NCBI GenBank assembly: GCA_001275005.1
Contig: JWZX01001695.1
Span: 1-24,710 of the forward strand
From: Chrysochromulina tobinii
Taxonomy: Eukaryota > Haptophyta > Prymnesiales > Chrysochromulinaceae
DNA: 24,710 nucleotides
Direction: 5' to 3'
Shown: positions 7,001 to 16,130 of the stretch, in pieces
How the letters are laid out: every line of letters starts with the position of its first letter
How positions within the stretch are numbered: position 1 is the stretch's first letter
Notes under the pieces: generated by a model
Told to the model about the DNA's origin: nothing
The model's database searches: none
The model's input: only the letters and a program-made list of their open reading frames with translations
Position numbers and translations under genes: made by a program

Positions 7001-9523
7001 AGAGCGTCCTTCAATCGCATCGACGAGCGGCGCGTGTTCTTCGCGATGCCGAGGACGTCGGTGACCGAAAGCTTGAGGGTCTCGCCGCCGGCGCATCCCT
7101 CCAGTTGGTCACGCGAAACGTCCTCGAGCAGCTCAATGCCCGCCATCTTGGTCACCAAGTCGCGCAGCAGCAGCAGCTGGAGGGACTGGCCGCTCTTGAG
7201 CGTGTTCGCGATGTACTGCAGCAGGCCGACGAGCTCGATATTCGGGTGCTTCTTGTACAGGTTGCCGCAAAAGGAGGAGAGAGACTGCATCCAGAGACTC
7301 ACGTGCAGCCCATCGTCCTTGAGACGATCCTTCGAGGTCGAAGCGAGGTGAGAGAGGATGATGTACGTGAGCGTATCGAAGGACATGTGCGTCAGGTACT
7401 TCATCATGTCGACTACGGGCACGATAAGGTTGTCGTACGCCTGGATCTGGCCCAGGATCGTATCGAAGACGACCGAGGGCATGCTGTGGGTGATCTTGCC
7501 GAGGAGCCGACCGTACATCTTCGTATTCTCCTTGGAGAGGCGGCGCATCATGCGCTTCGTCTCGTCTGCCGTGCGCGCACGCGCGACCGCAAGCTCCGGA
7601 GAGCTCTCGCCCTTCATGCGCTCGTGCAGCACGCCATACCGGCAGTAGCGCGTCGTGTACGGCTGCTGCTCGAGCAATCTCCAGAGCTCATGCACAAGCC
7701 CGGGGTTGGACGAGCACAGGGCGAGCGCGGGCAAGATCGCGTCATCCACGCATGCATTGATGGCCTCATCCAACTGGGCGTCCTCGGGCGACAAGCTGGA
7801 CTCAAACTTCAGCCGAGAGCACGCAGCCGCGCACAGCCGGCACATTTTGGCCAGCAGCAGCGGCGCGTGGTGCAGGTGGCACCCGAGGCGCTGCAAGAGC
7901 GGCGCCGCCGCGTGCACTGCCGCCGCCGGTGTCATCGCCTGTGACAGCTGCCTATTCGTGGCCTTGGGCGCCGACGCGGGCGCCCCGTCCACTTCCATGG
8001 GCTCCGCCGCGGGCGCCGCAACGGGCGCCGCTGCAGGCGCCGCGGTGGGCGCGGGCGCGGCCGTAGCCACGAGAAAGGTGGAGCGTGGCGCGATGGTCGC
8101 ATACGCGGGCGCGACGAGCCACTCGAGGAGACCGCAGAGCGCCTCGCGCACGGGCCCGTATGCGGCCACGTCGACGCCCTCGAGCTCCTCCATGAGCCGC
8201 TTGGCCGCCGTCCACTCGCGCAGCTGCAGCAGCGCGCGCAGCAGCCCAAGCGGCTGCATTCGTTCCACACTGAGCTCGGCGTGATCCTCGAGATCGCCGG
8301 CCTCGGGCGCCGTGGCGGGCGTGGACGCCGAGTTGGGCGCGCCGTGGGTCGACGAGCCGGCGCCGTCATCGAGCGAACCAAAGTCGGCGAGCGACTTGCG
8401 CGCCACTCCACCGCCCAGCTTCGCAGTCGCGAGCAGCGCCGACGCGCGCTTCGCCTCGAGCTCTTGGAGGACCTTGAGCGACGGCGAGAGGTGCGGCAGC
8501 ACCTGCTCTAGCGCGACCGAGCCCATGGAGAGGAGGAGGCCACACATCATGTAGAGCGAGTCGGGCGTCGGCGCGCCGCCCGCATCCGAGTACAGCGAGA
8601 ACTTGAAGCCCACCATGTGCGGAATGAATGACGGGTTGAAGAGGGAGACGAGCTGATGGTTCACCGCGACGCGGGAGGGCACCGTCTCAAGCGCCTCAAG
8701 CACGAGATCGAGCACGCGGTTCGGGTCGAGGTCGAAGTAGCCGATGAGCGACTGCAGGTTCTGGATCACCTCTTGCGCGCTCCGGCAGTTACGCGTCGAC
8801 GTCTGGTCTGCCGCGACGCCAGACGGCAGCTCCGAGAGCTCGGCGATGAGCTTCGAGTACCCCTCGCTCTCCTCGCGGAATAGATTGTACTTTTGCTGCG
8901 TGTAGATCATGCGCGTGTTCATCTTGACCTGGGCCTGGTGGAACTTTTGCGCGTCCTTCACCAGTCCCACCTCTTGCAGCACGTCCGACTCGAGCCGCGC
9001 GCGCAGCACGTCGCCGTCGACCACCTCCTTTTGCACGGCGCTCTGGATGAGCGCGTGGAAGAGCTTGCGAGAGTCGAGCGCCGTGGAGGTACCCGCCTCG
9101 AGCTCGAGGCCCATGAACCAGAAGACGTCGGCCAGGTTGGACGACACCAGCGGGCGCAGCGCCACCGGCAGCTGCGCCTCGTCGGCGAGCAGCTCGAGGA
9201 GCTTCTGAGGTTCAAGCTGCTCTTTGACTACTGCACTGCACAGGCTGTGCAGCAGGATCTTGAGCGGGTGTGGCGTGCCATCTGGTGGCAGCTCGCTCGA
9301 CGGCACGGCGCGCTGGCGCAGCGCAGCCGCGCTGCGTATCAGGCACGCACACACGAGACAGAGTCAGAGGAGGAGAGAGCACAAAAAAGTCAGCGCCGGC
9401 GACGTGCGATGAGGCAGATGATGTGCCGGCGCTTCTGCTGAGCACGCACATGTTGTTTCTGCCATCCGATTCGATGGTCTTGCACCATTCTGTGATAGTC
9501 GAGAAGCCAATGGGGTCGGCCAT
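3523..9523 (-). CDS. THOC2: THO complex subunit 2 (THOC2/Tho2), five exons
   Basis: THOC2 is the scaffold of the nuclear THO/TREX complex, which couples transcription to mRNP assembly and mRNA export. My exon model is 9523-9450, 9331-6451, 6161-5611, 5444-4250 and 4068-3523. It gives 1748 aa with all phases consistent; metazoan THOC2 is about 1600 aa. Recognisable family segments are TEWCKTIESDG near the start, KYNLFREESEGYSKL (172-186), GYFDLDPNRVLD (222-233), FPRCVFSPADAVFCARF in exon 3, and KWYCKVSKS across the exon 3/4 junction. The tail from about 1240 is low-complexity: polyG, Arg/Asp repeats (RDD), GPGARD repeats, an RGG-like GDRGGGGG region and a basic KKRR end. Basic disordered tails occur in animal THOC2 and can bind nucleic acid (established for the family; inferred here). 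The first exon is short and is the least certain part of the model. Confidence 0.9.
4069..4249 (-). other. THOC2 intron 4 (last intron), 22-bp repeats
   Basis: Donor GAGCAG|GTGATGGCC and acceptor CCTCATCAG|GTGATGGGC define 181 bp, phase 0. CAGGTGATGG stands at both ends, so the intron is bracketed by a direct repeat. On the coding strand, CCTCTGACGAAACCT words recur four times in 22-bp steps, preceded by TCCTCTGATG-type words in 10-bp steps. Confidence 0.85.
5445..5610 (-). other. THOC2 intron 3, exact 40-bp repeats
   Basis: Donor AAGTG|GTACGT and acceptor CTCGCCAG|GTACTG define 166 bp, phase 2. Splicing gives KWYCKVSK, matching the family. TTCGTGGCAA (+ strand) recurs at 5511, 5551 and 5591, a 40-bp period equal to four decamers. 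On the coding strand these are CCTCTGATTG, CCACGAATAG, CCTCTGATGA and CCTCGCCTGG. GTAC lies just after both exon edges. Confidence 0.88.
6162..6450 (-). other. THOC2 intron 2, with duplicated donor sites and a decamer array
   Basis: Donor GGCGAGCAG|GTGATT and acceptor CGCGAGCAG|GACGAT define 289 bp, phase 0, joining IGGEQ to DDPKAN. The donor-proximal half repeats the exon end plus donor twice more at 72-bp steps. The acceptor-proximal half is a run of decamers, TGCATCTGAG type on the coding strand. An acceptor after the last decamer is also possible but does not fit the phase of this donor. Confidence 0.8.
6181..6280 (-). repeat. Decamer tandem repeat, about 10 units
   Basis: On the THOC2 coding strand TGCATCTGAG, TCCATCTGAG and TGGATCTGAG units follow one another in exact 10-bp register across 6181-6280, each with a CTGAG or near match. 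The array sits directly upstream of the inferred acceptor of THOC2 intron 2. Confidence 0.95.
6285..6475 (-). repeat. 72-bp tandem repeat of exon end plus 5' splice site
   Basis: A 25-bp block with core CTGCTCGCCGCC (+ strand) lies at 6451-6475 (coding exon end), 6379-6403 and 6307-6331, exactly 72 bp apart. Each is followed on the coding strand by GTGATTGCACGTGA, so three near-identical donor sites exist. The outer two lie inside the intron. Confidence 0.95.
9332..9449 (-). other. THOC2 intron 1 (conventional, no tandem repeat)
   Basis: Donor AACAT|GTGCGT and acceptor GATACGCAG|CGCG define 118 bp, phase 2. The acceptor is the first AG after a long pyrimidine-rich tract, and CTGAC branch-like words occur upstream of it. 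Unlike the other introns here it holds no decamer repeats. The choice rests on phase, splice consensus and the resemblance of MADPIGFSTITEWCK to THOC2 N-termini. Confidence 0.65.
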
Positions 9524-9783
9524 CGCGTGCTGAGGGAGCTGCCCAAGGTCGAAGTCATGTGTGAATAGTACGTGTGAAAATTTCGGCCTCGGCCCTACCG
9601 TATGTGCCAACCTGGAGGGTGGGACCCTACTCGTCTGGTGTGAACTGATAACTTGAATATGTACTAGGAACCTCAAAAGTAGATGAAGGAATATTGGACA
9701 GTGCAGCTACCGCGTAGCTAAACAACTTCAGCCGGGCCTCCCTCCAAAACTCATTCACACTGCTCTCCACACTGGCTCTTCAA

Positions 9784-9849
9784 GGCGGGCTGAAAAGCCC
9801 GCCGATGTCGAACTCATCAGCTACCTCTCCCGCGGAGCTCTCGCTCCGC
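9784..9849. repeat. Pair of perfect GC-rich hairpins
   Basis: GGCGGGCT (9784-9791) pairs with AGCCCGCC (9796-9803) around a GAAA tetraloop. GCGGAGC (9832-9838) pairs with GCTCCGC (9843-9849) around TCTC. They lie about 260-325 bp upstream of the THOC2 start, 28 bp apart. The function is unknown. Confidence 0.85.
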
Positions 9850-9959
9850 CCGACACTATGGCGCACCCGTGGCAATGGCCGCTGAACCCGGCCGACGACC
9901 ACATCCTGCGCACGTCGAACACTCAAGCAGCCTGCTTGGCTCGCGCTGGGGCGCTTGCT

Positions 9960-10395
9960 TCCGGTCTTGCCAACCTTTGCGGTTGTGCCCTTGGTCAAGA
10001 TGCATCGCACTGGCCAACCACCTTCGGTTGTGCCCCTGGATCGAAAACGCACCGCGCTGGCCAACCACTTCGGTTGTGCCCTTGATCGAAAACGCACCGC
10101 GTCTGGCCAACCACTTCGGTTGTCCTCTGATCAGTCTAAGCCAACCCCTTGCGGTTGTGCCTCTGGTCAAGATGCATCGCGTTGGCCAACCCCCTTCGGT
10201 TGTGCCCTCGATCAAAAGTGCACAGCGTTGGCCAACCCCCCTTCGGTTGTGCCCTCGATCGAGAGTGCACCGCGTCCAGCCGACGTAGCGACCATACTCG
10301 CACCTTGCCAACCATCTCGGTTGTGCTTGCCAACCATTTCGGTTGTGCTCGCCGGCTACTGCAGCTGTGCTGGCCAGCTATTACAGCTGTGCCCC
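9960..10395 (+). repeat. Imperfect ~46-bp tandem array with CCAACC...GGTTG units
   Basis: GCCAACC recurs at about 9969, 10013, 10060, 10106, 10140, 10185 and 10231, with spacings of 34-47 bp. Degenerate 22-bp copies follow at 10307, 10329, 10351 and 10373. Each unit carries CAACC then, after a few bases, GGTTG, a small inverted repeat, followed by TGCCC and a GATCGAAAACGCACCGCG-like spacer. No codon pattern is kept across units, so it is not a coding repeat. Confidence 0.9.
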
Positions 10396-10556
10396 CCCCA
10401 TCATTTTGGACCGTTGCGGGACCTTTGCGGATGATGACCGGGACCTATCACTTGATAACCCCCGGCCCGTCCATTAGAGTGTATGCGGTCGCCCCCCTTT
10501 GGCGCTCCGCTGCGATTCGCGCACTCTCATACTCCCGCATTAGCAACGGTCCTACC

Positions 10557-10599
10557 ATAAGCGTTAGCAGAGCCCATAGAAGCTCATCTTAACGCTTAT
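10557..10599. repeat. 10-bp perfect inverted repeat
   Basis: ATAAGCGTTA (10557-10566) is complementary to TAACGCTTAT (10590-10599) across a 23-bp spacer. It lies about 170 bp upstream of the start of the large membrane protein gene. It could be a paired factor site or a stem; nothing more can be said. Confidence 0.85.
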
Positions 10600-10767
10600 A
10601 TTGATGTCGAGAGCCCAATGAGATTTGGAGGGAGGCCCAAAGAAGTTGTGAAACTATTGTGAAACGACCCAAAAAGGAAACTTACTTGTCCAAACCAAAG
10701 TCTGAAAACCTCGGTCCGAAATCCCGACTCGTACCTGAGTCAGACGGACCTGTGGACCGCTCGATCT

Positions 10768-13713
10768 ATGAGCGGCACCGACGGAGCCGCCTCAACTTCC
10801 TCGGCACCAACCGCAGGCGATGATGCTCCACAGCCTCTGCCACCGCCTCAGACTCCGCCGCCTCCTCCAAGGGGCATCTCCTTTGCGTACAAGAGCGCTG
10901 CTGGCGGCCAAGGTCCATATCGCGCAGTGTGGCCGCCTGCGCCAGACGCAACGCCGCAGGAAAACCTGCAGCGCATGAACGCGGTCACATCGGCCATCCG
11001 CAGCATCCGAAAGACCTTTGGCATGCCCAGCAGTAACCCAAATTCGCCAAAGGAGCAAGGCCTTTTTTCCTTTGGCGACAAGCGCCCACAGGGAAAATGG
11101 ACGCACCTGCCGCCGAAATCGCGGGCGCCCGAGCGTGAGGAGTACACTCTGCGGTCGGTGGGTGGCGGCGGCAACCAGAAATTTCGCGACTATTCGATGG
11201 CGACGCCTACCCGCCCATCGCCACTCCGGAGTGGCGCCTGGCCCCCAGTGGGTCCCGGTAACTTCACGCCGCTCTCGCATACGTCGGGGTTCGGCGCCGC
11301 CGCGGCCGATCGCCGAGCGTCGCAGAATGATGCAGTCTCGTGCTGGTCGAGCGCGCGCAATGGCCGGCACCGGACCGTCTCCGAGCTCGTGCACGAGCGT
11401 CTGGCGAAGCGCGGCTCGAACACGCAGGGCCGTTGCTGTTGCGTGCTGCTGGTGATCGTCACGGCGGCCCTAGGGCTGGCAGCCTCACTCGAAATCGTGC
11501 ATAGCCCCGGCGCGCCGACCCAGATCTTCCACTTAACCGTGCCGACGAGCGTCACCGACGCCGACCGCGAGCTCGACGTGATCGTTCGAATCGGCTGGCT
11601 CCCGCCGAGCCCCGGTGGGCCGCCAAAGCCGCCGCCGCCGCCGCCGCCGCCAAAGCCACCTTCACCGACACCGTCGTCGCCGCCGCCCCCTCCGCCAAAG
11701 CCGCACCCACCGCCGCCGCCCTCGGCACGCCCACCGCCGCCGCCACCGCAACCGTCGCCCTCGCCGCGAACGCCGCCACCGTTCGCGACTCTGTCGCCGC
11801 CCTATCCGCTGCCACCGTTCGCGACTCTGTCGCCGCCCTATCCGCCGCCGCCGCCGCCGCCAAGTCCATCACCGCCGCCAAGTCCGTTACCGCCGCCGCC
11901 ACCGCCGCCACCGCCGCTGCCGCTGCTCACCGGGCTGAGCGGCCACGCAATCGAGCTCGAGGCACGCACGGCCGAAGCCCTCAGTGCGGCGCTCGCGCAG
12001 GCCAAGGCGGCAGCCACGCAGCACGCCAGCGCCGCGGCCGACGCAGTCAAGGAGAAGAGCAAAGCTGCCGTTGACGCGGCCGCCGATGCTGTCGGCGATG
12101 CTGTCGGCGATGCTGTTGAGACTGTGAAGGAAAAGGTCGGCGAGGCCGTCGATGCCGCTGAGGACAAGGTAGGTGAGGCAGTCGATGCGGCAGTCGATGC
12201 GGCTGTCGACGCGGCCGTCGACGCGGCCAAAGATGTGCTCGGCGAGGAATTCATTGAGCAGGCTCAGTCCGTCACCGAACAAGGCAAGGCTGCCGTCGGT
12301 GCGGTCGTCGGTGTGGCCGTCCAAGCGGCCACGGCGGCCACGCCGTATGTCTCCGCCGCAGCCGGGACTGTCACCGAACAAGGCAAAGTCGCCGCCGGTG
12401 CGGCGGTCAGCGCGGCTACCGTTGCAGCTACGGCGGCCGTCCGCGCGGCCACCGTAGCGACCACGGCGGCCACGCCGTACGTCTCCGCCGCGGCCGAGTC
12501 CATCAAGCTCGGTGACAACCAATCGTTGCTTGACGCGTATACGGGCATTCCGGCCGAGTACCGGCCCGCTGTGGCCGTCGCGGTGCTCTTGCTACTGATC
12601 TGGCTGCTGCGTGCGTGCTGTGGGGGGTTTCCAGCCGTGCGTGCGTGCTGCATGCGGGCGTGCTGCTCGCCGAAAAGGAAAGCCGAGGAGGCTCAGGGTC
12701 TGCTCGGCGCCAAAGGTGGGCGCTCAGACGACCTCGAACACGGTGGGTACGTCGAGTCGAGCGCCGAGTCGAGCGCCTCTACCGGTAAGCCACTCGCCTC
12801 GCACTCGCCACTGCGCAAGCCGCGCACGGCGGATGAAAAGAAGGCTCTTGACGACATCAAGGCAGAGACCGATAAAGCTCTCGATGCCATGAAGGTGGCG
12901 GCCAACAAGGCCATCGAGGCCGAGCAAGCGGCGGCCGTGGCTGTCGAGGCCGCGGGGAAGATCGCCAGGGAGAGGGCCGCTGCCGAGAAGGTCGCCGCGG
13001 ACAAGGCCGCGTCGGCGCTCGCCGCTGCCGAGAAGGCCGAGCAAGATGAGCGCGCAGGCGTCGGCAGCCCCGGGGCGACCAAGGCGGCAAAGGCCAAGGC
13101 TAAGGCGGAACAGGAGGCGGCCGCGAAGGCGAAGGCCGAGCGAGCCGCAGCCGAGAAGGCGGTGGCGGCACAAGCCGCGGCCGAGAAGGCGGCTGCCGAC
13201 AAGCTCGCCGCGAAGCAGTCCGCGGCCGAGAAGGCCAAAACCGAGGCCGATGAGCGCGCCAGACGTTTCTTGGACGAAAGTGCCAAGCGCTCCCCAGCGC
13301 AGAAGAAGGGGCTGACGGAGGCGGAGGCGGCGGAGACCAGCGCCGTGCCTCCGTCTCCGCCTGCGCTGGCCCGCGGCCCCAGTGGCCCGAAGTCGCCCCC
13401 GAAACCGAAACCGAAACCGGCGCCCCTGACCATCGGTGAGGACGAGACAGGCTCACCATCGCCCGTGGCCGCAGCCTCGTCACCGCCGCCCGCGGGCACA
13501 GGCTCGCCACCGCGTGCGGCCACCCCCCCCAAACCGAAACCCCCGAAACCGTTTCCACTGACCTCCATCGGTGAGGACGGCGCCGCCTCACCACCGCCCG
13601 CGGGCACAGGCTCACCACAACGCACGAGCAGCCCCCCGAAGCCTAAACCCTCACCACCCGCGCCGAAGCCCTCACCACCAGCGGCGCTGCAGTTGCCTCC
13701 GGACAGCAGCCGC

Positions 13714-13765
<52 letters not shown>

Positions 13766-15406
13766 GCGGCAGCGCTCGGCGCCCCTCCGAAGCCCCTGGC
13801 CTCGAAGCCCAAGGTGACGAAACAGGAGTCCGTCAAGATGGCGGAGGAGGAGGTGATCGCCACCTTCCGGACGGTTCAGCTGGAAAAGGAGCGCGACACC
13901 ACCAAGCAAGCCAAATCCCTCAAGTCCCGCGATGGGCGCCTGCAGACGTTCAATAAGAGCCTCAAGAGCCTCTACGACTCGCAGTGGCAACACGTCTCGA
14001 GCTCACTCGAGATCCTCGACTCGGATAGCAAGCTCACCTCTGACCTCGCCTCCCTTCTCAAGGCGTACTTCGAGCCCCTGTTCGACACGTACCTGCACTA
14101 TGCCAAGATCGAAGACGACGAGCAGGCCAGCGAGCTCTACCGAATGACCGAGGGCACGTGGAAACAGCTGCTCAAGGACGCACAGGTGATCGGCGCTGAG
14201 CAGTCCCATGCCACATGCCTTACGTCGCTCAAGGCGTCGCAGATCTTCAAGCAAGTCAACCAGCGGCGCGACAATCTCGACAGGGCGCTCGGCGGCGGCA
14301 GGGGTGCGCCTGATGGTGAGAGGGCGGCGATCACGCAGGCGGTCATGAGCACCCTTGCCCCACGGCAGTCCCCGCGTGTGGCGCAATCGCCGTCCAACCG
14401 AGGACCGCCAGGGACGCCCGGGACGACGCCCGGGACGCTGTCAGTGACGCAGTGGCCCCCCGCGACCCCGGGCAGCGGCGCCGGCTCAAGCGGTTTCGCG
14501 TCGGCCGTCGTGCGCGGTCACGAGGCCGGCTCCCTCTTCTCGTTCACCTTTTCAGAGTTCCTAGAGGGCCTCGTGGTGGTCGCCCTCGAGCTCTACCCGC
14601 CGCCCCCGCCGCAGCCGCTCAGCTCAGCGCACGTTCTCGAGGCGGTGCAGAGCCTGCTCAAGCAGCGCCTGGCCCATGCCAGGGGATGCGGCGTCCTACA
14701 GTTCCGACGGATGGTCCTCAATTCGGTGGTGCTTGAAGACGCCGTCGAGGCACTCAGCAAGAGGCTGGACGCTCTGTACAACAAGTACAGCAAGGAGGCC
14801 AAGGTGATGCGTGGCGCTGCGGGCGGTGCCGCGCGTCTCGACACCGGCGGCGCGAGCATGATGACCATCAAACGTTTCCTCGAGATGTGCGAAGAGGCCG
14901 AGCTGCTCGGCCCCAGCCTGTCACGCCACCAGGCGAAGCTTGTCTTTGTGCACTCGCTCGAGATCGCACCCGACGGCGGCGCGCTCCGAAAGCCGCTGCT
15001 TGCGCGCGGACCGGAGTTCCATGAAGCCATTCTGCGTCTGACTCATAAGTATCAGCTGACCAAGGAGGATGCTCAGCTGGGTGCTGATGGACGCACGTCG
15101 TTGCGGAAGAGTTGCAAGCTGCAGACGAGCGCGGACAAGTTCTCGAACGCGGGCATGGCCGCCAGAGCGCAGGCTGACGTACACGCAGCCGTCGCGGGGA
15201 ATGTCGTGACGAATGACGCCAGCGAGGAGGAGGCGGCTATCCTCGAGAAGTTGCCCTTAGTGTGCGGCAAGCTGCTCGCGCTCACCGCGTGGAACATGTC
15301 AGAGTCCCCTCGTGTGGCGCCCACGCCGTCCAGCAGAGGGGTGCCACCGACGCCGTCCAGCCGAGGGGCTGTGACGCCTGCTGTGCCGTTCGGGCCTTTG
15401 GGTTGA
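10768..15406 (+). CDS. Large two-pass membrane protein with Pro-rich, Ala-rich and conserved cytosolic parts; frame broken at a GGC tract
   Basis: I do not recognise this gene. One frame runs from Met 10768 to about 13714, and a frame shifted by one base then runs to the stop at 15406, about 1527 aa in all. Order: polar N-terminus; hydrophobic CCCVLLVIVTAALGLAAS (223-240); Pro-rich PPPPKP/PPPPSP region (280-388); Ala-rich helical repeats of the AVDAAVDAA type (400-580); second membrane segment AVAVAVLLLLIWLL (602-615) followed by cysteine pairs; Ala/Lys/Glu coiled coil (~665-850); Pro/Lys-rich linker. The part after the shift (from ~13773) is well-folded-looking sequence including FSFTFSEFLEGLVVVALELYP, which recalls helical EF-hand-like units (weak). 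A hydroxyproline-rich-like extracellular loop is an inference. Evidence for one gene: Pro/Lys-rich style continues across the shift, while the original frame becomes Gly/Arg noise ending at 13956. The alternative is a separate gene starting at Met 13838. Confidence 0.7.
13715..13772 (+). repeat. GGC microsatellite at the reading-frame break
   Basis: Almost pure GGC occupies this stretch between two well-supported coding frames. An indel of one base or two would explain the shift. It could also be read as a 58-bp GT...AG mini-intron (GTGGCG to GGCAG), which restores the frame exactly, but it has no adenine branch point and no pyrimidine tract. Confidence 0.8.
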
Positions 15407-15814
15407 TGCTGGCGCGAATCAGGAAAATGCCAATATCGCAAGCTTGGGGAGACTTGTGCATGAATTGGCGAGCGTCGCCGTCGGTGGTTGCGTTGTGGCT
15501 GAAAGGGCGAGGCGCGCACAGGTGGGGTCCTCTCTCGGAGTGGCTTCGTGGGGGAACGGGGTAGCTGCCGCATGGCAAAGCTCGAAAGCTGCGCGCCCTG
15601 TCGCGCGGGCTCCCCGCTCCGTGTGTCGATCTCCGAACTCGTTGCGTACTTATATTTAATGCGTTGTTATATACTCCATGCACCATGGCGGTTCTTCCCA
15701 GAGCTAGGCTTTGAACACAGATACTCTCTCCCTGGTCCGGTCTTTGACGTGTGCGAGCCGTCGAACTGGCGCGAGCCCGCGTGGTGAACGCTGCAGCAGC
15801 AGCAGCAGCAGCCA

Positions 15815-15910
<96 letters not shown>

Positions 15911-15957
15911 GCTGCTGCTGCTGCTGCTGCTGCCGCCGCCGCTGCTGCTGCTGCTGC

Positions 15958-16003
<46 letters not shown>

Positions 16004-16130
16004 GCCGCCGCTGCTGCTGCTGCTGCCGCTGCTGCTGCTGCTGCCGCTGCCGCTGCTGCTGCCGCTGCCGCTGCCGCTGCCACTGCCGCTCCTGCTGCTG
16101 CCGATGCAGCTGCCGCTGCGCCACGCTCGC
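15407..16130. other. Convergent intergenic region with trinucleotide tract
   Basis: These 724 bp lie between the stops of the membrane protein gene (+) and B9D1 (-). The left half shows no gene. An AT-rich patch (TATATTTAAT, about 15650-15662) may belong to a 3' processing region. The right half is the CTG/CCG tract described separately. Long open frames across it in several frames are polyLeu, polyCys, polyGln, polyAla or polySer artefacts. Confidence 0.6.
15791..16110. repeat. Long CTG/CCG (CAG/CGG) trinucleotide tract
   Basis: A short (CAG)n run at about 15793-15811 abuts 20 uninterrupted CTG units (15816-15875). One TTG follows, then 10 CTG units (15879-15908), then mixed CTG and CCG blocks to about 16110. 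A block of about 50 bp with CCGCCGCCG in its middle occurs twice. The opposing CAG and CTG runs can fold back on each other. On the B9D1 strand the tract is mainly CAG and begins about 20 bp after the B9D1 stop. Confidence 0.95.

Larger units (their letters stand above)
9524..10767. other. Divergent intergenic region between THOC2 and the large membrane protein gene
   Basis: These 1244 bp hold no convincing ORF. They should contain both promoters. Seen directly: two GC hairpins at 9784-9849, the ~46-bp repeat array at about 9960-10395, a C-run at 10394-10401, and a 10-bp inverted repeat at 10557-10599. The last 200 bp before the + strand gene are A-rich and include two GTGAAAC words (10648-10654 and 10659-10665). 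Confidence 0.6.

Noticed and set aside
9960-10395. Possible CRISPR array
   Set aside because: Repeats are imperfect, spacers are themselves repeated, unit length drifts, no cas genes are present, and the DNA is eukaryotic.
12693-13625. 310-codon minus-strand frame rich in Ala/Ser
   Set aside because: Antisense of the Ala/Lys-rich coiled coil in the large membrane protein; low complexity only.
13715-13772. 58-bp GGC mini-intron as the firm explanation of the frame break
   Set aside because: GT and AG ends restore the frame, but there is no branch-point adenine or pyrimidine tract. A repeat-length error is at least as likely, so it is kept only as an alternative.
15282-16124. Long polyGln, polyAla, polySer, polyLeu and polyCys frames over the CTG tract
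   Set aside because: A pure trinucleotide repeat is open in all frames. No conserved flanking protein sequence joins these frames.
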